A stretch of 64,000 nucleotides of DNA from positions 186,001 to 250,000 of the forward strand of contig NZ_QPLJ01000004.1 in the NCBI RefSeq assembly GCF_003340555.1, in the 5' to 3' direction. A program made the translations under genes and the position numbers. The notes beneath the pieces were generated by a model, which saw only the letters and a program-made list of their open reading frames with translations, did not search any database and was not told the DNA's origin. This document shows, piece by piece, positions 27,457-36,653 of the stretch; positions within the stretch are counted from its first letter, which is position 1, and each line of letters opens with the position of its first letter. This stretch comes from Jannaschia formosa (GTDB lineage Bacteria; Pseudomonadota; Alphaproteobacteria; Rhodobacterales; Rhodobacteraceae).

Positions 27457-28048
27457 TTAAGCGGCGAGCGGCGCCTCGCCCTCGATCATGCCACGATCGA
27501 GGGCCCGGTCGCCCGAGACCGCCGAATGGTCGCCCCGGTGCAGCATGCAGCGGTTTTCCCAGATCACCCCGTCGCTCGGCCGCCGGGTGTGCCGCATCTC
27601 GTGCCCCGGGTCGGTCGCGTGGGCGTAGAGTTCGACCGGGAGCTCGGGCTTCCGCGTCCCGCCGGGCAGGAGCAGGTCGGTGCAGCGCTCGGGCGTGGAC
27701 AACCACAGCGCGACGCGGCCCGAGACGGGATGCCGCCGGAACAGCGGGTGCCAGGGACGGCTCTGCGCGCCTTCGGACGGGGTGACGCCCGTCACCTCGT
27801 GCAGCACCTGCGCCCCCTGCAGCCGCTCCCGCAGGGCGGGGGGCAGCCGGTCGCAGGCGTCACGGAGATTGATGAAGACGGTCTCGCCGCCAGCCTCGGG
27901 CATGCGCTCGGCCTTCAGCGCGGTATAGGCGGGCGGTCCTCATAGGATGTGTCGGTATGGAACACGCTACGCGGCGGCCGGGTGCGGCCGGCATTGGAGA
28001 CGACGTTCAGAAGAGGCTGCTCGGGATGTGGGGCCTCGCCATCGCGCG
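27457..28048 (-). pseudogene. Frameshifted TauD/TfdA-family dioxygenase remnant
   Basis: The 3' part, in one frame from about 27930 down to 27457, encodes AYTALKAERMPEAGGETVF, then [18 protein letters not shown] and [16 protein letters not shown], the core and C-terminus of a taurine-dioxygenase-like enzyme. In the neighbouring frame, 27930-28048 encodes VVSNAGRTRPPRSVFHTDTS, with the Fe-ligand HTD motif. One missing base near 27930 separates the two, and a TGA follows in the lower frame. No N-terminus beyond this could be traced. A sequencing error is possible but less likely given the missing 5' end. Confidence 0.7.
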
Positions 28049-28164
28049 GGCGGTCTCCGGCTCCGGCGTGCAGGTGGCGGCGGTCCAGGGCGTGGGCGGT
28101 CTCCGGGCGTGCAGCGCGTCGCCCCGGAGGGAGGGGCCCGGCGACCGGCGGCCAGTCCGCGCCG

Positions 28165-28317
28165 TCAGAGCCTGCCGGAGACCCCGATCTCGGCGCTGCC
28201 GGTGACCGTCACGCCGGAGCGGCGGGCCTCCTCCTCGACCTCGGAGGGGGGCACGGGCGGGCCGTCGACGCCGCAGGCGCCCAGCAGGACCAGAAGGACC
28301 GCGGGGAGAAGTCTCAT
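28165..28317 (-). CDS. Small lipoprotein behind argH
   Basis: A 50-residue protein: signal peptide [15 protein letters not shown] with the lipobox LGAC (Cys15), then a short hydrophilic tail containing [17 protein letters not shown]. Its ATG overlaps the argH stop by 4 bp (ATGA). From memory, similar mini-lipoproteins follow argH in related genomes. Function unknown. Confidence 0.8.
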   Translation of the reverse strand: MRLLPAVLLVLLGACGVDGPPVPPSEVEEEARRSGVTVTGSAEIGVSGRL

Positions 28318-29699
28318 GCCAGTTTCTCCTTCCAGCGCGCCGCCTGGGCGCGCACGTTGTCGGGCGCCGTGCCCCCGTAGGAGGTGCGAGAGGCGACGGA
28401 GTTCCTCACGCCCAGCACCTCGAACACGTCCTCGGTGATGCGCGGCTCGACCGCGTGCATCTGTTCCATCGACAGCTCCGGCAGGTCGATCCCCGCCTCC
28501 TCGGCCAGCTTCACCAGCGCGCCGGTGACGTGATGCGCCTCCCGGAAGGGCAGGTCCAGCACCCGCACCAGCCAGTCGGCGAGATCGGTGGCCGTCGAGA
28601 AGCCAGAAGAAGCCGCCGCCTCCAGGTTCTCCTTCTCGGCCGTCATGTCGGACACCATCCCGGTCATCGCCGCCAGCGCCAGCATCAGGCTGTCGGCGGC
28701 GTCGAAGACCTGTTCCTTGTCCTCCTGCATGTCCTTCGAATAGGTCAGCGGCAGGCCCTTCATCACCGTCAGCAGCGCGACCTGCGCGCCGAGGATGCGC
28801 CCTATCTTGGCGCGCAGAAGCTCGGCCGCGTCGGGGTTGCGCTTCTGCGGCATGATCGAAGACCCGGTCGACCAGCGGTCCGACAGGCGCACGAAGCGGA
28901 ACTGCGCGCTGGACCAGATCACCAGCTCCTCGGCGAGGCGCGACAGGTGCATCGCGCAGATCGTCGCCGCCGACAGGAACTCCAGCGCGAAGTCGCGGTC
29001 GGACACGGCATCGAGCGAATTGGCCGCCGGCCGGTCGAAGCCCAGTTCCTTCGCCGTCATCTCGCGGTCGATGGGGAAGCTGGTCCCGGCCAGCGCCGCC
29101 GTGCCCAGGGGGCATTCGTTCATCCGCCGCCGGGCGTCCTGCATCCGTCCCAGGTCGCGGGCGAACATCTCGACATAGGCCAGCATGTGATGGCCCCAGG
29201 TCACCGGCTGCGCGGTCTGCAGATGCGTGAAGCCCGGCATCACCCAATCCGCGCCCGCCTCGGCCTGGTCGACCAGCGCGGCCATCAGCCGGGGCAGCGC
29301 GTCGATGGCCGCATCCGCCTGGTCGCGCACCCACATCCGGAAGTCGAGCGCGACCTGGTCATTCCTCGACCGCGCCGTGTGCAGCCGTCCGGCGGGGGCC
29401 CCGATAAGCTCGGTCAGCCGCGCCTCGACGTTCATGTGGATGTCCTCGAGCGCGGTCGAATAGTCGAATGTCCCGCTCTCGATCTCCGACAAGACCGTGA
29501 GCAGCCCTTCCCGGATCGCCTCCGCGTCGCTAGCTGTCACGATGCCTGTGGCGGCCAGCATCGCGGCATGGGCCCGGCTGCCTTCGATGTCCTGCCGCGC
29601 CATGCGGCGGTCGAAGCCGATGGAGGCGTTGATCGCCTCCATGATCGCGTCCGGGCCTTCGGCGAAGCGGCCCCCCCACATGGTGTTGGATTTGGTCAT
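28314..29699 (-). CDS. argH: Argininosuccinate lyase
   Basis: A 461-residue fumarase/aspartase-superfamily enzyme splitting argininosuccinate to arginine and fumarate, the last step of arginine synthesis. [10 protein letters not shown] at the N-terminus, [24 protein letters not shown] and the superfamily signature [12 protein letters not shown] are present. The start is the ATG at [12 protein letters not shown], 13 bp from the divergent start of the thioredoxin gene. argF and argD lie elsewhere in this window, so arginine genes are scattered. Confidence 0.96.
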   Translation of the reverse strand: MTKSNTMWGGRFAEGPDAIMEAINASIGFDRRMARQDIEGSRAHAAMLAATGIVTASDAEAIREGLLTVLSEIESGTFDYSTALEDIHMNVEARLTELIGAPAGRLHTARSRNDQVALDFRMWVRDQADAAIDALPRLMAALVDQAEAGADWVMPGFTHLQTAQPVTWGHHMLAYVEMFARDLGRMQDARRRMNECPLGTAALAGTSFPIDREMTAKELGFDRPAANSLDAVSDRDFALEFLSAATICAMHLSRLAEELVIWSSAQFRFVRLSDRWSTGSSIMPQKRNPDAAELLRAKIGRILGAQVALLTVMKGLPLTYSKDMQEDKEQVFDAADSLMLALAAMTGMVSDMTAEKENLEAAASSGFSTATDLADWLVRVLDLPFREAHHVTGALVKLAEEAGIDLPELSMEQMHAVEPRITEDVFEVLGVRNSVASRTSYGGTAPDNVRAQAARWKEKLA

Positions 29700-29712
29700 C
29701 GAGGTCCCGATC

Positions 29713-30258
29713 ATGCTGCATCGACTTGCCTTCGCGCTATACTTGGGCGGCCTGTCGCTCGCCACCCCCGCCGCGGCCCTCGACGCCGCGCTGCTGACCG
29801 GCACGATGTCCCGGCTCGATCCGGCCGAGACGCCCTGGTCGCCCGAGGTCGAGACATTCGCGCGCGAGGACAGCACCCGCGGCCGCCTGTCCGATTATGC
29901 CGGAGAGGTCGTGGTGCTGAACTTCTGGGCGACCTGGTGCGCGCCCTGCAAGGCCGAGATGCCCTCGCTCCAGGCGCTTCAGGACGCGCTGGGCGACGAG
30001 GGGCTGGAGGTCGTGACCGTCGCCTTCGGGCGCCACAACCCGATGCAGATGAAGCGCTTCTGGGAGGAGGCAGGCATCACGTCCCTGCCGCTCCATCTCG
30101 ATGCGGGGTCGGAGCTGGCGCGCGCCTTCGGTGTGAAGGGCCTGCCGCATACGGCGATCCTCGACCGGGAGGGCCGCGTCCTCGCCGAGCTCGCCGGCGA
30201 GGCCCACTGGGACGCGCCAGAGACGCTGGCGCTGTTGCGGTCGCTGCTCGCGGAATAA
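29713..30258 (+). CDS. TlpA-like periplasmic thioredoxin
   Basis: A 181-residue exported protein: signal peptide or anchor ([22 protein letters not shown]), then a thioredoxin fold with the redox pair in [10 protein letters not shown] (about residue 78) and the cis-Pro loop [10 protein letters not shown]. TlpA-type proteins reduce cysteines in periplasmic targets such as apocytochromes or copper chaperones. It is divergent from argH, with start codons only 13 bp apart. GAGG eight bases before the ATG supports the start. Confidence 0.88.
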   Translation: MLHRLAFALYLGGLSLATPAAALDAALLTGTMSRLDPAETPWSPEVETFAREDSTRGRLSDYAGEVVVLNFWATWCAPCKAEMPSLQALQDALGDEGLEVVTVAFGRHNPMQMKRFWEEAGITSLPLHLDAGSELARAFGVKGLPHTAILDREGRVLAELAGEAHWDAPETLALLRSLLAE

Positions 30259-30364
30259 ACCGCGCGACGCCCCTTGCCAGCGCCGGTCCGCGCCCAATCT
30301 CTTCCCCGGTCCCGGGGCGCGACCCTCGAGGGCGACGTGCGGAACGGCCGAAGGACCTCACTTC

Positions 30365-31267
30365 ATGGACATTCTCCTGGTGCTCGCAGGCCTCGTGGCG
30401 CTGCTTCTCGGCGGCGGCTGGCTGGTGAGCGGGGCCGTGGGTCTTGCTGCACGGATGGGGCTGTCGCCCCTGGTGATCGGCGTGACGCTGGTCGGCATGG
30501 GCACCTCCATGCCGGAGCTTCTGACCTCGCTGCGCGCCGCGCAGGCCGGCGCGCCGGACCTGGCGCTGGGCAATGTCGTCGGCTCGAACATCGCCAACAT
30601 CCTGCTGATCCTCGCCGTCGCCGCGCTGATGGCGCCCATCGTGATCGAGCGCCGGACCTTCCTGCGCGACGGGATCGTGCTGCTGGCGATCAGCGTCGCG
30701 GGCGCGCTGTGGCTCGGCTTTGCCGACGGGCTCGACCGGATCGGCGGCGCGGTCTTCCTCGGCGCGATGGCGGTCTGGATGACCTGGCAGCTGCGCACGG
30801 GCGCGGCCGTCGAAGAAGTCGAGGCGCCGCCGATGGGTCGCGCGATCCTGCTCTTCGCGCTGGGCCTCGTGGGCGTGCTGCTCGGCGCGGAGTTCCTGGT
30901 GCGCGGCGCGATCGGCCTGGCCCGCGGGTTCGGGATCAGCGAGGCGGTGATCGGGCTGACGGTCGTGGCGGTCGGCACCTCCCTGCCGGAGCTTGCCGCC
31001 TCGGCCGCGGCGGCGCGCCGGGGGCGCGGCGACCTGGCGCTGGGCAACGTGCTGGGGTCCAACGTCTTCAACCTGCTCGGCATCCTCGGGGCGACGGCGC
31101 TGATCGCGCCGCTCGACGCCTCGCCGCGCTTCGCCAGCTTCGACCTGCCGGTGATGGTGGCGGTGACTGCCGCGCTGCTGGCGCTGGGGGCCTCGGGGCG
31201 GATCGGGCGGCTCGGGGGCGGGGCCTTGCTGGCCGGGTACGCGGTCTATCTCTGGACGATGATCTGA
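30365..31267 (+). CDS. CaCA-family Na+/Ca2+ antiporter (YrbG type)
   Basis: A 300-residue polytopic membrane protein with the two inverted alpha repeats of cation/Ca2+ exchangers: GMGTSMPELLTSL with GNVVGSNIANI in the first half, and AVGTSLPELAASA with GNVLGSNVFNL in the second. These carry the ion-binding Glu and Ser residues. It exports Ca2+ in exchange for Na+ or protons. It stands alone, between the thioredoxin and mcl1 genes. Confidence 0.92.
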   Translation: MDILLVLAGLVALLLGGGWLVSGAVGLAARMGLSPLVIGVTLVGMGTSMPELLTSLRAAQAGAPDLALGNVVGSNIANILLILAVAALMAPIVIERRTFLRDGIVLLAISVAGALWLGFADGLDRIGGAVFLGAMAVWMTWQLRTGAAVEEVEAPPMGRAILLFALGLVGVLLGAEFLVRGAIGLARGFGISEAVIGLTVVAVGTSLPELAASAAAARRGRGDLALGNVLGSNVFNLLGILGATALIAPLDASPRFASFDLPVMVAVTAALLALGASGRIGRLGGGALLAGYAVYLWTMI

Positions 31268-31284
31268 ATCCCGGCCGGACCGAT

Positions 31285-31302
31285 GCCGCGCTGCGGCGCG
31301 GC
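31285..31302. terminator. Hairpin between the antiporter gene and mcl1
   Basis: GCCGCGC and GCGCGGC enclose TGCG, a perfect 7-bp stem starting 17 bp after the antiporter stop. It has no T-run, so it is a weak terminator candidate or a leader structure for mcl1. Confidence 0.35.
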
Positions 31303-31379
31303 ACTTGCATCGCTGCGGGGCAGAATGTAGCGCAGGGCCAGAACCTGACGCAATATCCTTGCCCGGAGACCGATCCGCC

Positions 31380-32342
31380 ATGAGCTTCCGCCTGCAGCCC
31401 ACGCCCGCCGCCCGCCCGAATCGCTGCCAGCTCTTCGGCCCCGGCTCCAACCCGAAGCTCTTCCCGAAGATGGCCGCGAGCGCGGCGGACGTGATCAACC
31501 TCGACCTCGAGGACAGCGTCGCGCCGACCGACAAGGACGCTGCCCGCGCCAACGTCATCGAGGCCATCGGCGCGCAGGACTGGGGCAACAAGACGCTGTC
31601 GGTGCGGATCAACGCGCTCGACACGCCCTACTGGTACCGCGACGTCGTCGACCTGCTGGAGCAGGCCTCCGAGCGGCTCGACCAGATCATGATTCCGAAG
31701 GTCGGCTGCGCCGAGGACCTCTATGCCGTCGACGCGCTTGTGACGGCGGTCGAGGCAGCGAGCGGGCGGTCGAAGAAGATCGGCTTCGAGGTCATCATCG
31801 AGAGCGCGGCCGGACTGGCCCATGTCGAGGCCATCGCCGCCGGCTCGCCACGCCTGACCGCCATGAGCCTCGGCGCCGCCGATTTCGCGGCCTCGATGGG
31901 CATGCAGACGACCGGCATCGGCGGCACTCAGGAAGACTACTACATGCTGCAGGACGGCCAGCGTCACTGGTCGGATCCCTGGCACTGGGCGCAGGCCGCC
32001 ATCGTCGCCGCCTGCCGCACCCATGGGGTGCTGCCGGTGGACGGGCCCTTCGGCGACTTCTCCGACGACGAGGGCTTCCGCGCCCAGGCGCGCCGCTCGG
32101 CGGTGCTGGGCATGGTCGGCAAATGGGCGATCCACCCGAAGCAGGTGGCACTCGCCAACGAGGTCTTCACCCCCTCCGAAGGCAAGGTCGCCGAGGCACG
32201 CGAGATCCTCGCCGCGATGGAGAAGGCCAAGGCCGAAGGGGCAGGGGCCACGGTCTACAAGGGGCGGCTGGTCGACATCGCCTCGATCAAGCAGGCCGAG
32301 GTCGTCGTGCGCCAGGCCGAGCTGATTGCCTCGAATTCTTGA
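31380..32342 (+). CDS. mcl1: L-malyl-CoA / beta-methylmalyl-CoA lyase
   Basis: A 320-residue CitE-like lyase that, from memory, is very close to Rhodobacter sphaeroides Mcl1. It splits beta-methylmalyl-CoA to glyoxylate and propionyl-CoA, and condenses acetyl-CoA with glyoxylate, in the ethylmalonyl-CoA pathway. Visible hallmarks are RCQLFGPGSNPKLF, NLDLEDSVAP (metal-binding Asp), FEVIIESAAGLAHVE (metal-binding Glu) and GKWAIHPKQV. GGAG lies 10 bases before the ATG. Its presence implies acetate assimilation without the glyoxylate cycle. Confidence 0.95.
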   Translation: MSFRLQPTPAARPNRCQLFGPGSNPKLFPKMAASAADVINLDLEDSVAPTDKDAARANVIEAIGAQDWGNKTLSVRINALDTPYWYRDVVDLLEQASERLDQIMIPKVGCAEDLYAVDALVTAVEAASGRSKKIGFEVIIESAAGLAHVEAIAAGSPRLTAMSLGAADFAASMGMQTTGIGGTQEDYYMLQDGQRHWSDPWHWAQAAIVAACRTHGVLPVDGPFGDFSDDEGFRAQARRSAVLGMVGKWAIHPKQVALANEVFTPSEGKVAEAREILAAMEKAKAEGAGATVYKGRLVDIASIKQAEVVVRQAELIASNS

Positions 32343-32412
32343 CATTCGGCGTTCGGCGAAGCGGGGTTCTTCGGTCTAGACTGCGCGGGAGGCATCTGAC
32401 CGGAGGCCCGCG

Positions 32413-33600
32413 TTGCTGCACCCACAGGCCATTCTCGACATCGCCCTCAGCATCGGCCTGCTGACCCTGCTGGTCGGCAATTACGGCATCCTGCGCCGGC
32501 GCCTTCCGGGCACCTGGCTCGCGCCGCAACTGCTGGGCCTGCTCTTTGGTGGGGTGGCGGTGCTGATGATGAACATCCCGCTGCAGCTTGCCGACGGCGT
32601 GATCGTCGACCTGCGCGTGGTCCCGATCGTGCTGGCCGGGGCGTTCCTCGGCTTGCGCGGGGCGATGATCGCGGTGGTGATCGCGACGGCGATGCGGCTC
32701 TGGGTCGGCGGGATCGGCTGGATGTCCGGGGTCACGGCGATCTGGATGGCGGCGGTGGTCGGCATGTCCTGGTCCTTCGCCACGGTCGGGCCGGCGCACC
32801 GCCCGATCCGCAGTTCAGTCGCGCTGGGAATGGGCTGCTGGCTGACGATGGCGGCCGCGCTGCTTCTGCCCGCCGAGCTCGCGCTGCAGTTCTTCAGGCA
32901 CAACGCCGCGCTGCTCGGCGGGGTCTATCTGACGGTCGTCCCGGCGCTGGCTCTTCTGCTGGAACGCCAGCGGGTGGACATGCAGCGCGAGGCCTGGGCC
33001 CGCGCCGCGGTCGGCGCCCGCACCGCGCCCACCTTCGAGGGGGCCGAGGCGCTGGCCCGCAGCCTGGCCGCGGCCGAGGCCGCCGGCCGCTTCCGCGACG
33101 GGGCCGTGGTCCTGTCGCTGCGCGTCCGGTCCAGCCGCCTCGCACTGTCGCTCTGGGGGCCGGAGGTCGAGGTGGCGGTGCTCTGCGTTCTGCGCGATCG
33201 GCTGCTCGCCCTGCTGCCGCCGGGCGCGAAGCTCGGCATGATCGAGCACGGCACCGTGCTCGCCTTCCTGGAGCGGGGCTCGGTCGGCGACGCCGAGGCC
33301 ATGATCGCGCGGACCTGCGACTTCGCCACGAAGGAGCCGATCGCGATGCCCGGCATGGCCTCGGTCCGGCTGCGGATGGAGGGGCGCGCGGCGGGGTTCG
33401 ACGTCCTGCCGACCTACCGCGAACTCGCCCGCGCCTTCGACCCGGGCGGGTCCCGCGCGGCGCATCCCGCGCCACCGCCCGCCGTCACTGCGCAGGGCAC
33501 GCCCTCGGGGGTCGCCCGGCTGTTCAACGCCGCCGACCGCCTGTTCGAGGTCAGGCTGATCGGCCCTGCCACCGACCGGGACCGCCTGACCGGGCTCTGA
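32413..33600 (+). CDS. 5TMR membrane sensor with degenerate GGDEF-like domain
   Basis: A 395-residue protein starting at a TTG with GGAGG upstream. The N-terminal ~185 residues form a five- or six-helix 5TM-5TMR_LYT sensor module ([20 protein letters not shown], then [19 protein letters not shown]). The C-terminal part (about 205-320) follows the rhythm of a GGDEF domain, with [16 protein letters not shown] in place of the R-x-GGDEF-x-V strand, so the active-site residues are missing. It could bind c-di-GMP or a partner but should not make c-di-GMP. The domain call is by pattern and not certain. Confidence 0.65.
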   Translation: MLHPQAILDIALSIGLLTLLVGNYGILRRRLPGTWLAPQLLGLLFGGVAVLMMNIPLQLADGVIVDLRVVPIVLAGAFLGLRGAMIAVVIATAMRLWVGGIGWMSGVTAIWMAAVVGMSWSFATVGPAHRPIRSSVALGMGCWLTMAAALLLPAELALQFFRHNAALLGGVYLTVVPALALLLERQRVDMQREAWARAAVGARTAPTFEGAEALARSLAAAEAAGRFRDGAVVLSLRVRSSRLALSLWGPEVEVAVLCVLRDRLLALLPPGAKLGMIEHGTVLAFLERGSVGDAEAMIARTCDFATKEPIAMPGMASVRLRMEGRAAGFDVLPTYRELARAFDPGGSRAAHPAPPPAVTAQGTPSGVARLFNAADRLFEVRLIGPATDRDRLTGL

Positions 33601-33662
33601 GCGTCGGTTGCATCGTCCCCGCGGCCCCGCCATATGAGGCGCGACACCGGCGTGGGGCGACG

Positions 33663-34625
33663 ATGACGCAGTATCTCGATTTCGAAAAGCCGCTCTCGGA
33701 GATCGAGGGCAAGGCCGAAGAACTCCGGGCGATGGCCCGCTCCGACGCCAAGATGGATGTCGAGAAGGAGGCCGCGGCGCTCGACAAGAAGGCCAAGGAC
33801 ATCCTCGCCGGGCTCTACAAGGGCCTGACCCCCTGGCAGAAGGCGCAGGTCGCCCGCCACGCCTCCCGCCCCCATTGCAAGGACTACATCGAGGCGCTGT
33901 TCACCGAGTTCACCCCGCTCGCCGGCGACCGCAACTTCGCCGATGACCACGCGGTGATGGGCGGGCTCGGCCGGCTGGGCGATCGCGCGGTCATGGTGAT
34001 CGGCCACGAGAAGGGCCACGACACCCGCACCCGGATCGAGCGGAACTTCGGCATGGCCCGGCCCGAGGGTTACCGCAAGGCGATCCGCCTGATGGAGATG
34101 GCCGACCGCTTCGGCCTGCCCGTCGTCACCCTGATCGACACGCCCGGCGCCTATCCCGGCAAGGGCGCGGAGGAGCGGGGGCAGTCCGAGGCCATCGCCC
34201 GCTCGACCCAGGCCTGTCTTCGGCTCGGCGTGCCGCTGGTTTCGGTCGTCATCGGCGAAGGCGGGTCCGGCGGTGCCGTCGCCTTCGCCACCGCCAATCG
34301 CGTCGCCATGCTGGAGCATTCGATCTACTCGGTGATCTCGCCCGAGGGCTGCGCCTCGATCCTGTGGAAGGACGCCGAGAAGATGCGCGAGGCCGCCGAG
34401 GCGCTGCGCCTGACCGCGCAGGACCTGCACAAGCTGGGCGTCATCGACCGCATCGTCCGCGAACCGCTGGGCGGCGCCCATCGCGACGGCAAGGCCGCCA
34501 TCGCCGCCGTCGGAAAGGCGCTGGAACAGATGCTGGGCGAACTGTCCGGGCAGGACCGCGACGCGCTGCGCGACGCGCGGCGGCAGAAGTTCCTCAAGAT
34601 GGGCTCGCAGGGCCTGGCCGCCTGA
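33663..34625 (+). CDS. accA: Acetyl-CoA carboxylase carboxyltransferase subunit alpha
   Basis: A 320-residue AccA, full length for the family. [14 protein letters not shown] at the N-terminus, [26 protein letters not shown] and [15 protein letters not shown] form the carboxyl-transferase core. With AccD it moves the carboxyl group from biotin to acetyl-CoA, the first step of fatty-acid synthesis. It is convergent with the next gene, with stops 7 bp apart. Confidence 0.96.
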   Translation: MTQYLDFEKPLSEIEGKAEELRAMARSDAKMDVEKEAAALDKKAKDILAGLYKGLTPWQKAQVARHASRPHCKDYIEALFTEFTPLAGDRNFADDHAVMGGLGRLGDRAVMVIGHEKGHDTRTRIERNFGMARPEGYRKAIRLMEMADRFGLPVVTLIDTPGAYPGKGAEERGQSEAIARSTQACLRLGVPLVSVVIGEGGSGGAVAFATANRVAMLEHSIYSVISPEGCASILWKDAEKMREAAEALRLTAQDLHKLGVIDRIVREPLGGAHRDGKAAIAAVGKALEQMLGELSGQDRDALRDARRQKFLKMGSQGLAA

Positions 34626-34632
34626 CGCGGGC

Positions 34633-34869
34633 TTATCCCTCGCGGCGGTAGACCCCTTCGGGCAGGTCCAGCGCGACCAGCAGGTCGCGGACCTGTCCCA
34701 TCGTCAGCGTGACCTGCACGGGCTCGCCGCTGCGCGGGTCGAGTTGCCTGAGCGTGATGCATTCCTCGAAGGCCGAGACGGTGACGTCCTCGCCCGGTGG
34801 CGTGCCGGGCTCGGGCTCGTCGACCAGGGTGACGACGGTGGCGTCGAACTCGTGCTCGATGGTGAACAT
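34633..34869 (-). CDS. Conserved small hypothetical protein
   Basis: A 78-residue acidic cytosolic protein with no recognisable domain, beginning MFTIEHEFDATVVTLVDEPE. It is coupled to the DCC-family gene by a one-base stop/start overlap (TGATG). Similar short proteins seem common in Rhodobacteraceae. No function can be assigned. Confidence 0.7.
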   Translation of the reverse strand: MFTIEHEFDATVVTLVDEPEPGTPPGEDVTVSAFEECITLRQLDPRSGEPVQVTLTMGQVRDLLVALDLPEGVYRREG

Positions 34870-35264
34870 CAGCGCGCCCTCCGCGCGACCCGGCGCCGGT
34901 GCATCCGGTAGAGCAGCGGCGCCGCCACCCGGTCGTAGAGCCAGTCCGACCCCTGCCGCAGCCCCGGTGCGCCCGTCACCCGCGCCAGCCACGCGATCTG
35001 CGGCATCTGCCGCCAGAGCAGGCGGAACGCCTCCATCCCCGAGACCACGCGCCCTTGGTGGCGGACGTGCAGCCGCCGTGCCGCCGCGTCGGCATCGACG
35101 CCCCAGTCGGCCAGCCCGGGCCCCTGCAACGCGTCGAAGCGTATCGGCAGGCCGTTGCGCTGCGCCCGGCCGCGGTAGTGGTCGATCTCGCGCGAACAGA
35201 TCGGGCATTCCGCGTTGTAGAGCACCCGGGTCTCCTCGCCTGTCTCTTCGTCATGTCCTGACAT
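34869..35264 (-). CDS. DCC-family (DUF393) thiol-disulfide oxidoreductase-like protein
   Basis: A 131-residue protein with the family signature: VLYNAECPICSREIDHY near the N-terminus (Cys20-x2-Cys23), the FDALQGPG region and RVVSGMEAFRLLWRQMP. It has a thioredoxin-like fold and is predicted to be redox active; substrates are unknown. It is divergent from the M48 protease gene (49 bp between starts). The start at MSGHDEE was chosen over an in-frame Met that would enter the divergent gene's leader. Confidence 0.82.
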   Translation of the reverse strand: MSGHDEETGEETRVLYNAECPICSREIDHYRGRAQRNGLPIRFDALQGPGLADWGVDADAAARRLHVRHQGRVVSGMEAFRLLWRQMPQIAWLARVTGAPGLRQGSDWLYDRVAAPLLYRMHRRRVARRAR

Positions 35265-35313
35265 CGCGCGCCTCCGGTCTATACTGCATGGAAAGGTATG
35301 AACCGGAGGGACA

Positions 35314-36033
35314 ATGTCCATGCGTCGAACCATCCTCGCCGCGCTTTCGGCGCTCCTGCTCGTCGGATGCCAGATCGAGACGGGAGGCGCGCCCGCCCCC
35401 GTCCCCGCGCCACCCCCCGTCCCGGCCACCGACCGGGTGAGCAGCGCGACCGCCGTGGCCAACTTCCGCGACGCCGTCGCCCGGGTGGAACCGGCGGCCG
35501 AGTCGCTCTGCCGCGACCGGGCGCCGCGCCTCAACTGCGACTTCCTGATCCGGGTCGATCCCGATCCGCGCCTGCCGCCGAACGCCTTCCAGTCGCTCGA
35601 CCGGAGCGGGCGCCCGGTGCTGACCTTCACGCGCGCGCTGATCGCCGAAGCGCGCAACCAGGACGAAATCGCCTTCGTCATCGGCCACGAGGCCGCCCAC
35701 CATGTCGAGGAGCACATCGCCCGCCAGCGGGATTCGGCGACCGCCGGGCTGGTCATCGGCGCGGCGATCGGGTCCGTCCTCGGCGGGGATCAGGCCACGG
35801 TCGAGGGGCTGGCGCGCGCGGGCTCGCAGGTCGGGGCGCGGCGATTCTCGAAGGAGCACGAGCTGGAGGCCGACGCGCTGGGCACGATCATCACCGCCCG
35901 CGCGGGCTACGACCCGATCCGCGGCGCCGCCTTCTTCACCCGCATCCCCGATCCGGGCGACCGCTTCCTCGGCACCCACCCGCCCAATGCCGACCGAATC
36001 GCCGTCGTGCGGCGTGTCGCCTCAACTCTCTGA
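35314..36033 (+). CDS. M48-family metalloprotease lipoprotein
   Basis: A 239-residue exported lipoprotein: signal peptide with lipobox LLVGC (about residue 19), a Pro-rich tether, and a zinc protease domain with HEAAHHVEEH (the HExxH motif, about 128) and the third ligand Glu in KEHELEADALG. A glycine-rich hydrophobic loop (VIGAAIGSVLGG) lies between them, as in BepA/LoiP-type proteases of outer-membrane quality control. A role in envelope proteolysis is inferred. Confidence 0.9.
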   Translation: MSMRRTILAALSALLLVGCQIETGGAPAPVPAPPPVPATDRVSSATAVANFRDAVARVEPAAESLCRDRAPRLNCDFLIRVDPDPRLPPNAFQSLDRSGRPVLTFTRALIAEARNQDEIAFVIGHEAAHHVEEHIARQRDSATAGLVIGAAIGSVLGGDQATVEGLARAGSQVGARRFSKEHELEADALGTIITARAGYDPIRGAAFFTRIPDPGDRFLGTHPPNADRIAVVRRVASTL

Positions 36034-36091
36034 GATCAGGGGAACGTCTGGCCGGTCGAGGGGGTTTTCCGGGTAACTCACGGAGGATCCG

Positions 36092-36598
36092 ATGACCGAA
36101 CGACGCCAAGTCCTGACCGGGACGCTCGCCGTCGCCGCCCTCGCCGGGGGCGGCGTCTGGTGGGCCACCCAGCGCCCCGGCAACGCCGCCGAAAGCGGCG
36201 ACTATCCCATTGATCTCAGCCCCGAGGAGTGGCGCGCGCGCCTCACTGACGCCGAATACGCCGTCCTGCGCGAGGAGGGGACCGAGCCGCCCTTCTCCAG
36301 CCCGCTGAACGCCAACAAGGCCGAAGGAACCTATGTCTGCGGGGGCTGCGAGAACCCCGTCTACTCCTCCGAGACCAAGTTCGAGAGCGGGACCGGCTGG
36401 CCCAGCTTCTGGGAGCCGATCTCGCCCGAGGCGGTCGGCACCAAGACCGACTTCAAGCTCGTCCTGCCGCGGACGGAGGTGCATTGCGCCCGCTGCGGCG
36501 GCCATCTGGGTCACATCTTCGACGACGGCCCCCCGCCGACCGGCAAACGACACTGCCTGAACGGGGTCGCGCTCGACTTCGTGCCGGCCGAGGCCTGA
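36092..36598 (+). CDS. msrB: Peptide-methionine (R)-S-oxide reductase, exported
   Basis: A 168-residue MsrB. A twin-arginine-like N-terminus (TERRQVLTGTLAVAALAGG) suggests Tat export to the periplasm. The zinc-binding pairs CGGC and CARC and the catalytic Cys in RHCLNGVALDF are intact. It repairs oxidised methionine in envelope proteins. GGAGG lies upstream of the ATG. Confidence 0.93.
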   Translation: MTERRQVLTGTLAVAALAGGGVWWATQRPGNAAESGDYPIDLSPEEWRARLTDAEYAVLREEGTEPPFSSPLNANKAEGTYVCGGCENPVYSSETKFESGTGWPSFWEPISPEAVGTKTDFKLVLPRTEVHCARCGGHLGHIFDDGPPPTGKRHCLNGVALDFVPAEA

Positions 36599-36653
36599 GC
36601 GGCCAACGCGAACGTGACTGGCCCGCATCCCCGCGGGCGATAGGGTCGGGCGC

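Noticed and set aside
27904-28164. A short plus-strand gene in the gap between the TauD remnant and argH.
   Set aside because: The minus strand here still encodes recognisable dioxygenase sequence, so the plus-strand frames are shadows.
29680-29712. An earlier Met as start of the TlpA-like gene.
   Set aside because: It would add residues copied from inside the divergent argH gene and has no better ribosome site.
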